A stretch of 52,495 nt of DNA, from positions 1 to 52,495 of the forward strand of contig JAHCJV010000037.1 of the NCBI GenBank assembly GCA_026126105.1. Direction: 5' to 3'. The translations under genes and the position numbers were made by a program. The notes beneath the pieces were generated by a model that saw only the letters and a list, made by a program, of their open reading frames with translations, did no database searches and was not told the DNA's origin. The stretch is from Enhydrobacter sp. Lineage in GTDB: Bacteria; Pseudomonadota; Alphaproteobacteria; Reyranellales; Reyranellaceae. Of this stretch, positions 32,595 through 41,205 are shown piece after piece (within the stretch, counting starts at the first letter, position 1; each line of letters opens with the position of its first letter).

Positions 32595-32663
32595 GCATCG
32601 CGCGCCTTTTCAGGTTGGCGGGGGCGGTACCCACCTCTATATCCGGCGCAGGAGAATGAATTG

Positions 32664-33332
32664 ATGTCGACAGTGCTGATGCCCAAGGCGACCGCCGTAT
32701 GGCTGGTCGAGAACACGACCCTGACCTTCGATCAGATTTCGGCCTTCACCGGGCTCCATCCGCTCGAGATCCAGGCGATCGCCGATGGTGAGGTTGCGGG
32801 CGGCATGACGGGCCTCGACCCCACGACCAACGGTCAGCTTACGAAGGAGGAGATTAAACGGGTCGAGGCCGATCAGTCGGCCCGCCTGAGGCTCAGCCCC
32901 CGCGACGTGCCCATCCCGGTCGCCCGGTCGAAGGGGCCCCGCTATACGCCGGTTGCCAAGCGCCAGGACCGTCCGGATGCTATTGCCTGGTTGCTGAAGA
33001 TTCATCCCGAATTGCACGACACGCAAGTCGCCAAGCTGGTCGGCTCGACCAAGAGTACCGTCCAGTCGGTACGCGATCGCTCGCACTGGAACATGCAGAA
33101 CGTGCGTCCGCGCGATCCGGTGACCCTCGGCCTGTGCAGCCTGAAGGACCTGAACGACGCCGTCGACAAGGCGCGCCGCAAGGCGGCGCGTGACGACGCC
33201 GCTCGCAAGAAGGCAAGAGCCGTCGAGGGCGAGCCAGTGGACGAGGAGGCGATGGAGGCTGTCGATCCGGCAGAGGCCGAGCAGCCCGACGCCGATGGGT
33301 TGGACGACCATCCGGACGCTGAACGGCACTGA
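32664..33332 (+). CDS. DUF1013 protein, TrcR-type cell-cycle transcriptional regulator
   Basis: A 222-residue protein of the DUF1013 family, largely confined to Alphaproteobacteria and described as the cell-cycle regulator TrcR. Seen: MPKATAVWLVENTTLTFDQI then SAFTGLHPLEIQAIADGEVA (residues 6-45), ITRVEADQ-like IKRVEADQSARLRLS, and the second helix-turn-helix-like block RPDAIAWLLKIHPELHDTQV AKLVGSTKSTVQSVRDRSHW. The C-terminus is highly acidic (EGEPVDEEAMEAVDPAEAEQ). ATG 32664 follows AGGAGA by 8 nt and is preferred to the TTG one codon earlier. Confidence 0.88.
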   Translation: MSTVLMPKATAVWLVENTTLTFDQISAFTGLHPLEIQAIADGEVAGGMTGLDPTTNGQLTKEEIKRVEADQSARLRLSPRDVPIPVARSKGPRYTPVAKRQDRPDAIAWLLKIHPELHDTQVAKLVGSTKSTVQSVRDRSHWNMQNVRPRDPVTLGLCSLKDLNDAVDKARRKAARDDAARKKARAVEGEPVDEEAMEAVDPAEAEQPDADGLDDHPDAERH

Positions 33333-33398
33333 CCTCCAGCGGAGATCGAGTGGGGCTCGGGATCCTCCCGGCGCGTCGGCGCTGAGAGGCGGCCCAAG

Positions 33399-34391
33399 TC
33401 AGACGGTCATCATGACCTTGCCGACATGGTCGGCGCGCTCGAGTTCGGCGTGCGCTTCCGCGGCATCCTTCAACGCGAAGGTCTTGTAGATGATCGGCCG
33501 GATCGTGCCGGCCGCGAGCAGGGGCCACACTCTGTCCCTGAGACCCTCGGCCATGCGGCCCTTGTTGGCGATGCTCTGCGGCCGCAGGGTCGAACCGGTC
33601 AGGGTCAGGCGATTCATCATCAGGATGCCGGCGCTGATCGTGGCGGTGGCGCCGCCCTGAAGGGCGATGACGACGCAGCGGCCGTCCTGCTTCAGCAGCT
33701 GCAGGTTCTTCGGCAGGTACTCGCCCGCCACCATGTCGAGCACGACATCGACGCCGCCCGACAGTTTCTTCACCTCGGCGGCCCAGTCATTGTCCTTGTA
33801 GATCACGGCGTGATCGGCGCCGAGCCGGGTGACCGCCTCTGCTTTCTGTGTCGTACGCACGGTCGTGAAGACCTTGGCGCCGAATGCCTTGGCCAGCTGT
33901 ATCGCCGTCGTGCCGATGCCGCTCGCGCCGCCGTGGATCAGGACGCTCTCGCCTGCCTGGAGCTGGCCGCGCTCGAAGAGATTGTGCCAGACGGTGAAGT
34001 AGTTCTCCGGAAGGGCCGCCGCGTGCAGCATGTCGAAGCCCTTGGGAGGAGGCAGGCATTGCGGCGCCGGCACGGCGCAATATTCGGCGTAGGATCCGCC
34101 GGGCGTGAGAGCGCACACCGCGTCGCCGACCGCCCACCCGGTGACGCCTTCGCCGATCGCGGCAACCGTGCCGGCTGCTTCGAGGCCAGGCAGATCCGAC
34201 GCGCCCTTCGGGGGCGGGTAGGAGCCCGAGCGCTGGGCGATGTCGGGGCGATTGACGCCGCTCGCGGCGACCTTGATCAGCAGTTCGCCCGGCTTGAGCT
34301 CGGGCAGCGGCCGTGTCGTCGGGACCAGCGCTTCCGGTCCGCCGGGAGTCTTGATCTCGACGCACATCATCGTGGCGGGAAGCGCGCTCAT
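33399..34391 (-). CDS. NAD(P)H-quinone oxidoreductase (zeta-crystallin-type MDR)
   Basis: A 330-residue medium-chain reductase without catalytic zinc. Seen: ASGVNRPDIAQRSGSYPPPK (from about residue 44), PGLEAAGTVAAIGEGV, the coenzyme fold VLIHGGASGIGTTAIQLAKA, and GSTLRPQSIANKGRMAEGL near the end, all typical of PIG3-like quinone oxidoreductases. It reduces quinones or enones with NADPH. ATG 34391 (MSALPATMMCVEIKTPGG) was chosen over a site 14 codons upstream. It is divergent from the DUF1192 gene and convergent with TrcR, so it is a single-gene unit. Confidence 0.9.
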   Translation of the reverse strand: MSALPATMMCVEIKTPGGPEALVPTTRPLPELKPGELLIKVAASGVNRPDIAQRSGSYPPPKGASDLPGLEAAGTVAAIGEGVTGWAVGDAVCALTPGGSYAEYCAVPAPQCLPPPKGFDMLHAAALPENYFTVWHNLFERGQLQAGESVLIHGGASGIGTTAIQLAKAFGAKVFTTVRTTQKAEAVTRLGADHAVIYKDNDWAAEVKKLSGGVDVVLDMVAGEYLPKNLQLLKQDGRCVVIALQGGATATISAGILMMNRLTLTGSTLRPQSIANKGRMAEGLRDRVWPLLAAGTIRPIIYKTFALKDAAEAHAELERADHVGKVMMTV

Positions 34392-34458
34392 GGTCGGCCT
34401 TTCGAAGTATCGGGTGCGATGGTAGGTCTTCAATTAGCCGCTTCCGTGGAGACGCGCC

Positions 34459-34647
34459 ATGGCCTTCGATCTGGACGACCTCGACCCCCGCAACGCCAAG
34501 AAGAAACCCCTGAACCTCGATGAGATGAACATCGGGGATCTCGAGGACTATGTTGCCGCGATGAAGGCGGAGATCGAACGGGTCGAGGCCAAGATCAAGG
34601 CCAAGCGGAGCCACGCTTCGGCCGCCGCGTCGTTCTTCAAGAAGTGA
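34459..34647 (+). CDS. DUF1192 small protein
   Basis: A 62-residue protein matching DUF1192, a small alphaproteobacterial family: a MAFDLDDLDPRNAKKKPLNL start, then NIGDLEDYVAAMKAEIERVE and a short coiled coil with KIKAKRSHASAAASFFKK. The function is unknown. There is no signal peptide. It is divergent from the quinone oxidoreductase with only 67 bp between start codons. Confidence 0.85.
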   Translation: MAFDLDDLDPRNAKKKPLNLDEMNIGDLEDYVAAMKAEIERVEAKIKAKRSHASAAASFFKK

Positions 34648-34694
34648 CGCTGGTGTCGACAAAAGGCACATCAAAACTGGGCTAAGGAGACTCC

Positions 34695-35990
34695 GTGGTC
34701 GACGCCAAATTCCTCAAGCCCGACACGCTGGCGCTGCATGCGGGACAACATCCCGATCCCGCCACCGGCGCGCGCGCGGTGCCGATCTACCAGACGACCT
34801 CGTTCGTGTTCCGTGACGTCGATCATGCCGCCAGCCTGTTCAACCTCGAGGTCGGCGGACACATCTACAGCCGTATCTCCAATCCGACTGTCGCGGTGTT
34901 CGAGGAGCGGGTCGCCGCGCTGGAGGAGGGCGTGGGCGCGCTCGGCGTGTCGAGCGGGCAGGCGGCGCTGCACATCGCGATCGCTACCTTGATGGGTGCG
35001 GGCGGGCACATCGTCGCCTCGACGTCGCTCTATGGCGGCACGCGCAACATGCTGGCGCTCACCTTGCCGCGCTTCGGCATCGAGACGACCTTCGTCGATC
35101 CGCGCGATCATGACGGCTTCGCCCGGGCGATCACGCCGGCAACGCGGCTGGTGCTGGGCGAGACGATCGGCAATCCCGGCGGCGAGGTGCTCGACATTCC
35201 GACCATCGCGACCATCGCGCATGACGCGAAGGTGCCGCTGATGATCGACAACACCTTCGCCACGCCGGTGCTGTGCCGGCCGCTCACACTTGGCGCCGAC
35301 ATCGTCTTCCATTCGGCGACCAAGTTCATGGGCGGCCACGGCGTGGCGATCGGCGGCGTGATCGTCGACGGCGGCCGCTTCGACTGGGAGGCCTCGGGCA
35401 AGTTCCCGACCCTGACCGAGCCCTATGCCGGCTACCACGGCATCGACTTCGCCGAGGAGTTCGGCGTCCAGGCTTTCATCATGCGCGCCCGCGCCGAAGG
35501 CGTGCGCGACTTCGGCTGCTGCCTGGCGCCGCAGAATGCCTTCTACCTGCTGCAGGGTCTCGAGACGTTGCCGCTGCGGGTGGCGCGGCATGGCGAGAAT
35601 GCGCGCAAGGTGATCGACTTCCTGAAGGCCAACGCTGCCGTCGATCGCATCGCCTCGCCCGAGCTGCCCGACCATCCGGATCACGCGTTGGCCAGGAAGC
35701 TGCTGCCCAAGGGGACGGGCTCGATCTTTTCCTTCGACATCAAGGGCGGGCGAGAGGCGGGCCGGCGCTTCATCGAGCGGCTGAAGCTGTTCTCGCATCT
35801 CGCCAATGTCGGCGATGCCAAGTCTCTCGTGATCCATCCCGCGTCGACGACGCATGCACAGCTCGACGCCGCGGCGCTGAAGGCTGCCGGCATCGGCGAG
35901 GGCATGATTCGCCTGTCGGTCGGGCTAGAGGATCCGGACGATCTTCTCGACGATCTCGGGCAGGCGCTGCGCGCCTCGCAGAAGGGCTGA
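34695..35990 (+). CDS. metY: O-acetylhomoserine sulfhydrylase (PLP-dependent)
   Basis: A 431-residue Cys/Met-metabolism PLP enzyme, converting O-acetylhomoserine and sulfide to homocysteine. Seen: VPIYQTTSFVFRD (29-41), YSRISNPTVAVFEERVAALE (58-77), LIDNTFATP-like LMIDNTFATPVLCRPLTLGA, and the PLP-Lys210 in DIVFHSATKFMGGHG. The length of about 430 and the wide insertion after the Lys fit MetY rather than the 400-residue MetZ/cystathionine gamma-synthase. The start is GTG 34695 with AAGGAGA upstream. Overlapping spacing (2 nt) to the next gene implies an operon. No SAM riboswitch-like structure was recognised in the 47-bp gap upstream. Confidence 0.92.
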   Translation: MVDAKFLKPDTLALHAGQHPDPATGARAVPIYQTTSFVFRDVDHAASLFNLEVGGHIYSRISNPTVAVFEERVAALEEGVGALGVSSGQAALHIAIATLMGAGGHIVASTSLYGGTRNMLALTLPRFGIETTFVDPRDHDGFARAITPATRLVLGETIGNPGGEVLDIPTIATIAHDAKVPLMIDNTFATPVLCRPLTLGADIVFHSATKFMGGHGVAIGGVIVDGGRFDWEASGKFPTLTEPYAGYHGIDFAEEFGVQAFIMRARAEGVRDFGCCLAPQNAFYLLQGLETLPLRVARHGENARKVIDFLKANAAVDRIASPELPDHPDHALARKLLPKGTGSIFSFDIKGGREAGRRFIERLKLFSHLANVGDAKSLVIHPASTTHAQLDAAALKAAGIGEGMIRLSVGLEDPDDLLDDLGQALRASQKG

Positions 35991-35992
35991 CG

Positions 35993-36781
35993 ATGAAATT
36001 GTGTGTGGATGGCCGAGCGGTTTTTGCCACCACCGGCGGCGCCCATTTCGATCCGGCCCGACCGGCGGTGATCTTCCTCCATGGCGCCGGCTTCGACCGC
36101 ACTGCCTGGCGCCTCCAGACCCGTTGGTTCGCGCATCACGGGCGCAGCGTGCTCGCCGTCGATTTTCCCGGTCACGGCTGGTCGGAAGGTCCCGCGCTTA
36201 CGAGCATCGCCGCGCTGGCCGACTGGACGGCGGCGTTGATCGACGAGGCCGGCGTGAAGCAGGCCGCCCTGGTCGGTCATTCGATGGGCGCGCTGGTGGC
36301 GCTCGACTGCGCCGCCCGATACGGCGGCAAGGTGCGCGCGCTCGGTCTGTGCGGTGTGGCCGCCGAGATGCCGGTCCATCCCGAGATGCTCGACTCCGCC
36401 AAGGCCAATACGCTGAAGGTCCAGGAGCTGATGACTTTCTGGGGCCTGGGCAGCGCGCTGCACAAGGGCGGCATGGTCTCGCCTGGCCTGTGGCTGAGGC
36501 GCGAGTCGCTCGCCGTGCTCGCCGGCAACGCGCCCGACGTGATCCATGCCGATCTGGCGGCGTGCAACGCCTACAAGGATGCCGCGGCACGTGCGGCGAT
36601 GGTCAAGTGCCCGACCGTTCTCGTGCTGGGCGATGGCGATCTCATGACGCCGGCCGCCAAGGCCAAGATGCTCGCGGCGGCCATCCCCGGATCGAAGACC
36701 ATCGTCATCTCCAACAGCGGCCACTTCATGATGGTGGAACGCCCTGACGAGGCGCTCGAGGCGCTGAAGTCGCATGTTTGA
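35993..36781 (+). CDS. alpha/beta hydrolase
   Basis: A 262-residue alpha/beta-hydrolase. The triad is Ser97 in VGHSMGA, Asp216 in VLGDGDLMTP and His244 in NSGHFMMVERP; the oxyanion element is FLHGAGFDRTAW. The start ATG lies 2 nt after the metY stop. Residues 135-190 form a small helical lid. It is not a MetX-type acyltransferase (no long cap or MetX motifs), so it probably hydrolyses an ester or thioester in an unknown pathway. The SDR gene follows 15 bp later. Confidence 0.88.
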   Translation: MKLCVDGRAVFATTGGAHFDPARPAVIFLHGAGFDRTAWRLQTRWFAHHGRSVLAVDFPGHGWSEGPALTSIAALADWTAALIDEAGVKQAALVGHSMGALVALDCAARYGGKVRALGLCGVAAEMPVHPEMLDSAKANTLKVQELMTFWGLGSALHKGGMVSPGLWLRRESLAVLAGNAPDVIHADLAACNAYKDAAARAAMVKCPTVLVLGDGDLMTPAAKAKMLAAAIPGSKTIVISNSGHFMMVERPDEALEALKSHV

Positions 36782-36796
36782 ACCGGCGAACCCGTC

Positions 36797-37525
36797 GTGA
36801 CGCCCGAAAGAGTCGCTCTCATCACCGGTTCGACCTCGGGCATCGGCGCCGCGACGGCGCGGCGGCTGGCGAAGGATGGTTATACGGTTGCGCTGCATTC
36901 CAGTCGCTCGGTGGACGCGGGACAGCAGATGGCTGCCGAGCTGGGCGGCAGCGCGAGCTACCATCAGGCCGATCTCGCAGATGACGAGTCGGCCCGCACG
37001 CTGGTCGCATCTGTGCTCGATCGTCACGGCCGGCTCGACGTGCTGGTCAACAATGCCGGGCTGTCGATCCGCATTCCTCACGCCGACCTGAAGGCGGCGA
37101 CGCCGGCGCTGTGGCGGCAGATGCTGGACGTCAACCTGATCTCGCCGTTCGTCCTTGTCGCGCACGCCGAGGCCGCGCTGCGCCGGGCCGGCGGGTGCGT
37201 CGTCAATATCGGCACCCATGCCGGGGCCCGGCCCAAGGGCTCGTCCATCCCGTACGCTGCCTCCAAGGCGGCGCTGCATCACGTCACGAAGCTGCTGGCC
37301 CTCACGCTTGCGCCGGATGTCCGGGTCAATGCCGTGGCGCCCGGCCTCGTGCTGACGCCGATGACCGCGGGTTGGCCGGACATGCTTGAAACCTGGAACA
37401 GTCGCGCGCCGATGCGTCGCCCGGCGAAACCCGAGGACATCGCCGACCTTGTGGCCGCGCTCTGCGCCAACGACTACGTTACCGGAGAGATCGTCATCGC
37501 CGATGGTGGGCTGAACCTCACCTAG
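36797..37525 (+). CDS. SDR-family oxidoreductase (FabG-like)
   Basis: A 242-residue short-chain dehydrogenase with TGSTSGIG (cofactor), NNAG and the YAASKAAL active-site motif. The catalytic Ser position reads Thr in VVNIGTHAGARP, where FabG has ISS; a Thr can still serve. The C-terminus is TGEIVIADGGLNLT, the standard ending. The start is GTG 36797, and its ribosome binding site is weak. Its order after metY and the alpha/beta hydrolase and before DUF169 suggests one transcript, but the substrate is not shown. Confidence 0.9.
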   Translation: MTPERVALITGSTSGIGAATARRLAKDGYTVALHSSRSVDAGQQMAAELGGSASYHQADLADDESARTLVASVLDRHGRLDVLVNNAGLSIRIPHADLKAATPALWRQMLDVNLISPFVLVAHAEAALRRAGGCVVNIGTHAGARPKGSSIPYAASKAALHHVTKLLALTLAPDVRVNAVAPGLVLTPMTAGWPDMLETWNSRAPMRRPAKPEDIADLVAALCANDYVTGEIVIADGGLNLT

Positions 37526-37543
37526 CCAGACACGGAGGAAACA

Positions 37544-38371
37544 ATGAACGTGCAGACCTTGCCGCCGGGCTACAAGACCGCGCCCTGGACGCCGCCCGAG
37601 AAGATCGACGCGCAGATGCTGGCCGACGCCTCGGCCAAGCTGATCGATCTGCTGCGCATCCGCACCCAGCCGATCGGCATGCGGCTGTTCGAGGATCCGG
37701 CCGAGATGGAGAAGATCAAGGGCGTGCGCAAGCCCACCGAGGGCTTCAAGTTCACCATGTGCCAGATGGTGACCCAATCTCGCTGGTACGGCTTCACCCT
37801 GGGCATCACCGTGGACAACACCCGCGGCGGCAATTGCGGCGGCGTCGTCGGCCTCAACCATCCGGGCGAGGGTTTCCTCTCGGGCGATCACATGAACGGC
37901 GTGTGGTTCGGCAACAAGGAGGCCTCGGCCGCGCACCAGGCGCAGATGCCGCGCGTCCCCAATGGCAAGTACAACGGGCTGGTCGTCTCGCCATTGCGCT
38001 CGGCGCGGCTCGATCCGCCGGATATCTGCCTGTTCTACGGTACACCCGGCCAGATGATCTATTTCATCAACGGACTGCAGTTCCACCGCTACCGCCGCTA
38101 CGATTTCACCGTCACCGGCGAAAGCGCCTGCGCCGATTCGTGGGGCCGCGCGCTCGCCACGCGTCAGACCTCGCTGTCGCTGCCCTGCTACGCCGAGCGT
38201 CGGTACGGCGGCGTGGCGGACGACGAGCTGTTGATGGCCTGCCCACCGGACGAGTTCCTCCGCGCCATCGAGGGCATGGGCCACCTCGGCAAGAACGGCC
38301 TGCGCTACCCGTTCCCGCCGTACGGAGCGGCGATGGATCCGGCCTTCGGCATGGCCAAGAGCTACGGCTGA
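37544..38371 (+). CDS. DUF169 protein with six cysteines
   Basis: A 275-residue protein of the DUF169 family, of unknown function. Seen: FTMCQMVTQSRWYGFTLGIT, GGNCGGVVGLNHPGEGFLSG, PPDICLFYGTPGQMIYFING, ESACADSWGR and LPCYAERRYGGVADDELLMA. Cysteines are at 73, 98, 162, 196, 215 and 233, several in conserved-looking glycine settings, which would suit metal or Fe-S binding, though this is only a guess. CGGAGGAAACA precedes the ATG, 18 nt after the SDR stop. The 2'-5' RNA ligase-like gene follows 1 nt after its stop. Confidence 0.82.
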   Translation: MNVQTLPPGYKTAPWTPPEKIDAQMLADASAKLIDLLRIRTQPIGMRLFEDPAEMEKIKGVRKPTEGFKFTMCQMVTQSRWYGFTLGITVDNTRGGNCGGVVGLNHPGEGFLSGDHMNGVWFGNKEASAAHQAQMPRVPNGKYNGLVVSPLRSARLDPPDICLFYGTPGQMIYFINGLQFHRYRRYDFTVTGESACADSWGRALATRQTSLSLPCYAERRYGGVADDELLMACPPDEFLRAIEGMGHLGKNGLRYPFPPYGAAMDPAFGMAKSYG

Positions 38372-38372
38372 C

Positions 38373-38855
38373 GTGCTCTACGTCGTCGCCTGGCCGTTGC
38401 TGAGCGAGGCCGACGACACTGCGCTGCGCCGCCTGCGGGCGCAGTACCACCCGGGCGAGGCCGAGCTGATCGGCCCGCACTTCACGCTGGTGTTCGGCGC
38501 GCCCGTCGAGCGCGAGGCTGTATTGCGCGATGGCTTGGCCGCCATCGATCGCAGGCCGTTCTGGTTCCTGATCGACCGCATCGCCCGAGTCGATCTTCAT
38601 CTCTATGCCGAGCCATCCGACGGCGCCGCCGAGCTGACCGGACTGTACGACACGCTCAACCCCGTGCGCGATGCCGAACCGTTCCAGCCGCACATCACGC
38701 TCGGCCTGTTCTCGCACGCAATCGAAGCGGAGCAGGTGGCGCGCATCGTCGGCCGGCAGCACCTGCCGATTCATGGCCGCGTCGAGGAGTTGGCGCTGCT
38801 GAGACGCGACCACGACCGTCTCGACACGTTGGCAACGTTTCGCCTCGGCACCTGA
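38373..38855 (+). CDS. 2'-5' RNA ligase/cyclic phosphodiesterase-like protein
   Basis: A 160-residue two-histidine (2H) phosphoesterase. The two HxT motifs are IGPHFTLVFG (about residues 33-42) and FQPHITLGLF (about 106-115), the diagnostic pair. Such proteins open cyclic phosphates or act on 2'-5' bonds in RNA. The start is GTG 38373, just after the DUF169 stop, so it is probably co-translated. It is convergent with sppA. Confidence 0.85.
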   Translation: MLYVVAWPLLSEADDTALRRLRAQYHPGEAELIGPHFTLVFGAPVEREAVLRDGLAAIDRRPFWFLIDRIARVDLHLYAEPSDGAAELTGLYDTLNPVRDAEPFQPHITLGLFSHAIEAEQVARIVGRQHLPIHGRVEELALLRRDHDRLDTLATFRLGT

Positions 38856-38899
38856 TTGTTGTTACGCCCCGCGCTCGCACGAGGAGGAACGGGCCCTGC

Positions 38900-40660
38900 C
38901 TACTTCCAGAGCGGCGGCAGGGGTGGGAGGCGCACGGTACCGGGGCGAGCGGTGACGCCGAAGCGGGCGAGGGCCTCGCGGATTTCACGTGGCGCCCGTA
39001 TCGTCGGACCTCCTGCCTCCACGCCGACGAGGCGCATCACACGATCGACGATCTTGTGGAAGGGGTCTTCCTCGGCGGGAAAGCGGCGGATTTGGACCGG
39101 CCCCGCCTCGTCGATGCCGGCCTTGGCCTTGGCGATGCTCAGCGCGAGCTGCAGCCCGCCGAGCTCGTCTACGAGGCCCGCCCTGCGCGCGTCTACGCCG
39201 GTGAAGACACGGCCGCGCGCCGCCGCGTCGAGGCGACCGGCGTCGAGCTTGCGCGCCTCGCCGACCTGACGCGTGAAATCGGCGTAAACGGCATCGAGCT
39301 CGCGGCCGATCGCCAGCCGTTGTGGCAGGGTTGGCGCCTGGAACAGCGAATACATGCCGGCATTGGCGCCGGTGCTCAGGCGTTGCATGCGTACGCCGAG
39401 CTTGTCGAGGAGCTCCGACGCCACCGGCCATACCCCGAACACGCCGATCGAACCGGTGATGGTGGAAGGTTGCGCGACGATCACGTCGGCGCGCACTGCG
39501 GCCAGATAGCCACCCGAGGCCGCAATGTCTCCCATGGACACGATCACCGGCTTGCCGGCGGCGCGGGCGCGCGCCACGCCGTCGGCCATGGCGTCTGCGG
39601 CGGGATAGGTGCCGCCCGGCGAATCGATGCGCAGGATGATCGCCTTCACATCTTTGCTCTGCACCGCCGAATCGAGGGCGTCGACCACGTCTTCGGCCGT
39701 GGCCTGTGACTCATCGCCGAGCAGGCCACCCTCGCCCGGGCCTGAGGTGATCACGCCCGTGGCGCGGATTAGGGCGATGACGTCCTCGCTCGAGCCCGAA
39801 CGCTGGGCGACCCCCGCATAGTCGTGGAGGTCGATCAGGTCGCGTGTCGTGCCGGCCCGCTGCCAGACGTCGTCCATTGCGTCGGCGCGATAGCCGAGCT
39901 TGTCGACCAGTCCTTCCTTGAGGGCCCGCTCGGCCTCGAACGGCGCGGCATCGATCAGCTGGCGCAGCTTGGCGGCCGCGATCTTGCGCTCGCGCGAGAC
40001 GTCGTCGATGAATTGCCCATAGAGCCCGTCAATCAGCTGCTGCAGGTTCTCGCGCGCGGCAGGCGTGTAGCCGTTCTCGGTGAAGGTGTCGGGCGCACTC
40101 TTGTACTCCCAGCGCTTGCCGCCCTCGACCTTGACGCCGAGCTTGTCGAGCCCGTTGCGCAGGAAGGGCGTCTCGACCGCGAGGCCCAGCACCGTGAAGC
40201 CGCCACTCGGCTGGAGCCAGATCCGGTCGAGAGCCGACGCGAGATAGTAGTCTGCGAAATGGTCGCCGTTGCCGCCGAGACCTTCGGCAAAGCCGACCGC
40301 GAACTTGCCCTTGCCGCGGAAACGGAGGATTGCCTGCCGCAGCTCCTGCACCCGGGCCAAGCCTGCGTCGTCGTCGCCGATCTCGACGTAAAGTCCGACG
40401 ACGCGCGGATCGTCCGCAGCCTGCCACAGAAGCTGGACGGTTTCCATCAGGTCCCGCTGGTCGCGCCACAGGCCGCCGCTCAGCAGGCTGTTCGACGGGT
40501 TCTCGCTCGGCAGCTGGCGCAAATCGAGCGAGAGCACCACGGAGGCGGGCATGTGGCGGGGTGCAAGCGGACCCGAGACGAGGAAGACGACAACGCCTGT
40601 GATCGCCAGCAGCGCCACTGCACCGATGGTGGCCAGCAGGCCAACGATGAACCGCCGCAT
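38900..40660 (-). CDS. sppA: signal peptide peptidase SppA (67-kDa type)
   Basis: A 586-residue membrane protease with one N-terminal transmembrane segment (MRRFIVGLLATIGAVALLAI onward). It is the long tandem form, with both halves of the ClpP-like fold. The catalytic dyad is Lys187 in WEYKSAPDTFTENGY and Ser382 in MGDIAASGGYLAAV, matching E. coli SppA. IILRIDSPGGTYPAADAM and TITGSIGVFG are typical of the second half. It degrades remnant signal peptides in the membrane. It is the last gene of the leftward fabI-aroC-PH-sppA run, 17 nt after its neighbour. Confidence 0.94.
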   Translation of the reverse strand: MRRFIVGLLATIGAVALLAITGVVVFLVSGPLAPRHMPASVVLSLDLRQLPSENPSNSLLSGGLWRDQRDLMETVQLLWQAADDPRVVGLYVEIGDDDAGLARVQELRQAILRFRGKGKFAVGFAEGLGGNGDHFADYYLASALDRIWLQPSGGFTVLGLAVETPFLRNGLDKLGVKVEGGKRWEYKSAPDTFTENGYTPAARENLQQLIDGLYGQFIDDVSRERKIAAAKLRQLIDAAPFEAERALKEGLVDKLGYRADAMDDVWQRAGTTRDLIDLHDYAGVAQRSGSSEDVIALIRATGVITSGPGEGGLLGDESQATAEDVVDALDSAVQSKDVKAIILRIDSPGGTYPAADAMADGVARARAAGKPVIVSMGDIAASGGYLAAVRADVIVAQPSTITGSIGVFGVWPVASELLDKLGVRMQRLSTGANAGMYSLFQAPTLPQRLAIGRELDAVYADFTRQVGEARKLDAGRLDAAARGRVFTGVDARRAGLVDELGGLQLALSIAKAKAGIDEAGPVQIRRFPAEEDPFHKIVDRVMRLVGVEAGGPTIRAPREIREALARFGVTARPGTVRLPPLPPLWK

Positions 40661-40677
40661 GGGCGTCTTGCTCCGCT

Positions 40678-41205
40678 TCAGGATTTTACGAGATTGGGCC
40701 GAAACGTCCGAACGGCATCGAACATCGCGGAGGCCCGCGCATCGAGCCCGTTATCGCGCACCGCCACGGCCGCAGGCGCGCCTCGGACCGGCCGGAGCCC
40801 GTCGTCGAGGTTCCACATCGAGAGCCTGAGGTCGCTCTGCATGAATGACTCGGGGTCGACACCGATCTGCAGCTGGAGGCGGAAGCCGAGGTGGCGCTGG
40901 CGGACCCACAGGATGTCCTTCCAGGCGAGGCGCCGGTTGCGGCCGAAGCCGAGCGCGATCCCGTTGTGGTCGATCACGACCTGCGGCTCCGGATTTCTCG
41001 CCCGCGTGAACCCCGTCCAGGCATAAAAGCCCATGGTGACCACGAGCACCGCATACAGCACGAAACGCGGATCGCTCGTGCTCAGCGACGCACCCTGCTC
41101 AGAGCTGGTGACGAAGTGCGCGATCGAGATGGCGATCATGCCGACGGCCAGCACGGCAATGCTGATGTTGTGCGGGCGGCTGTAGCGGACTTCCAGCGGC
41201 TTCAC
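40678..41205 (-). CDS. two-TM membrane protein with PH-like domain
   Basis: A 175-residue protein. GTG 41205 overlaps the aroC stop (GTGA) and was chosen on that basis. Two transmembrane helices (ISIAVLAVGMIAISIAHFV, about 13-31; FVLYAVLVVTMGFYAWTGF, about 44-62) are followed by a PH-like beta domain: PQVVIDHNGIALGFGRNRRL and WKDILWVRQRHLGFRLQLQI. This layout resembles small bacterial PH-domain (STM3941-like) proteins. The function is unknown; it is translationally coupled to aroC. Confidence 0.72.
   Translation of the reverse strand: MKPLEVRYSRPHNISIAVLAVGMIAISIAHFVTSSEQGASLSTSDPRFVLYAVLVVTMGFYAWTGFTRARNPEPQVVIDHNGIALGFGRNRRLAWKDILWVRQRHLGFRLQLQIGVDPESFMQSDLRLSMWNLDDGLRPVRGAPAAVAVRDNGLDARASAMFDAVRTFRPNLVKS

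Noticed and set aside
35681..38284. An 867-codon open frame on the minus strand
   Set aside because: It lies opposite metY, alpha/beta hydrolase, SDR and DUF169, all with clear motifs. Its translation is Arg/His/Gly-rich without recognisable domains.
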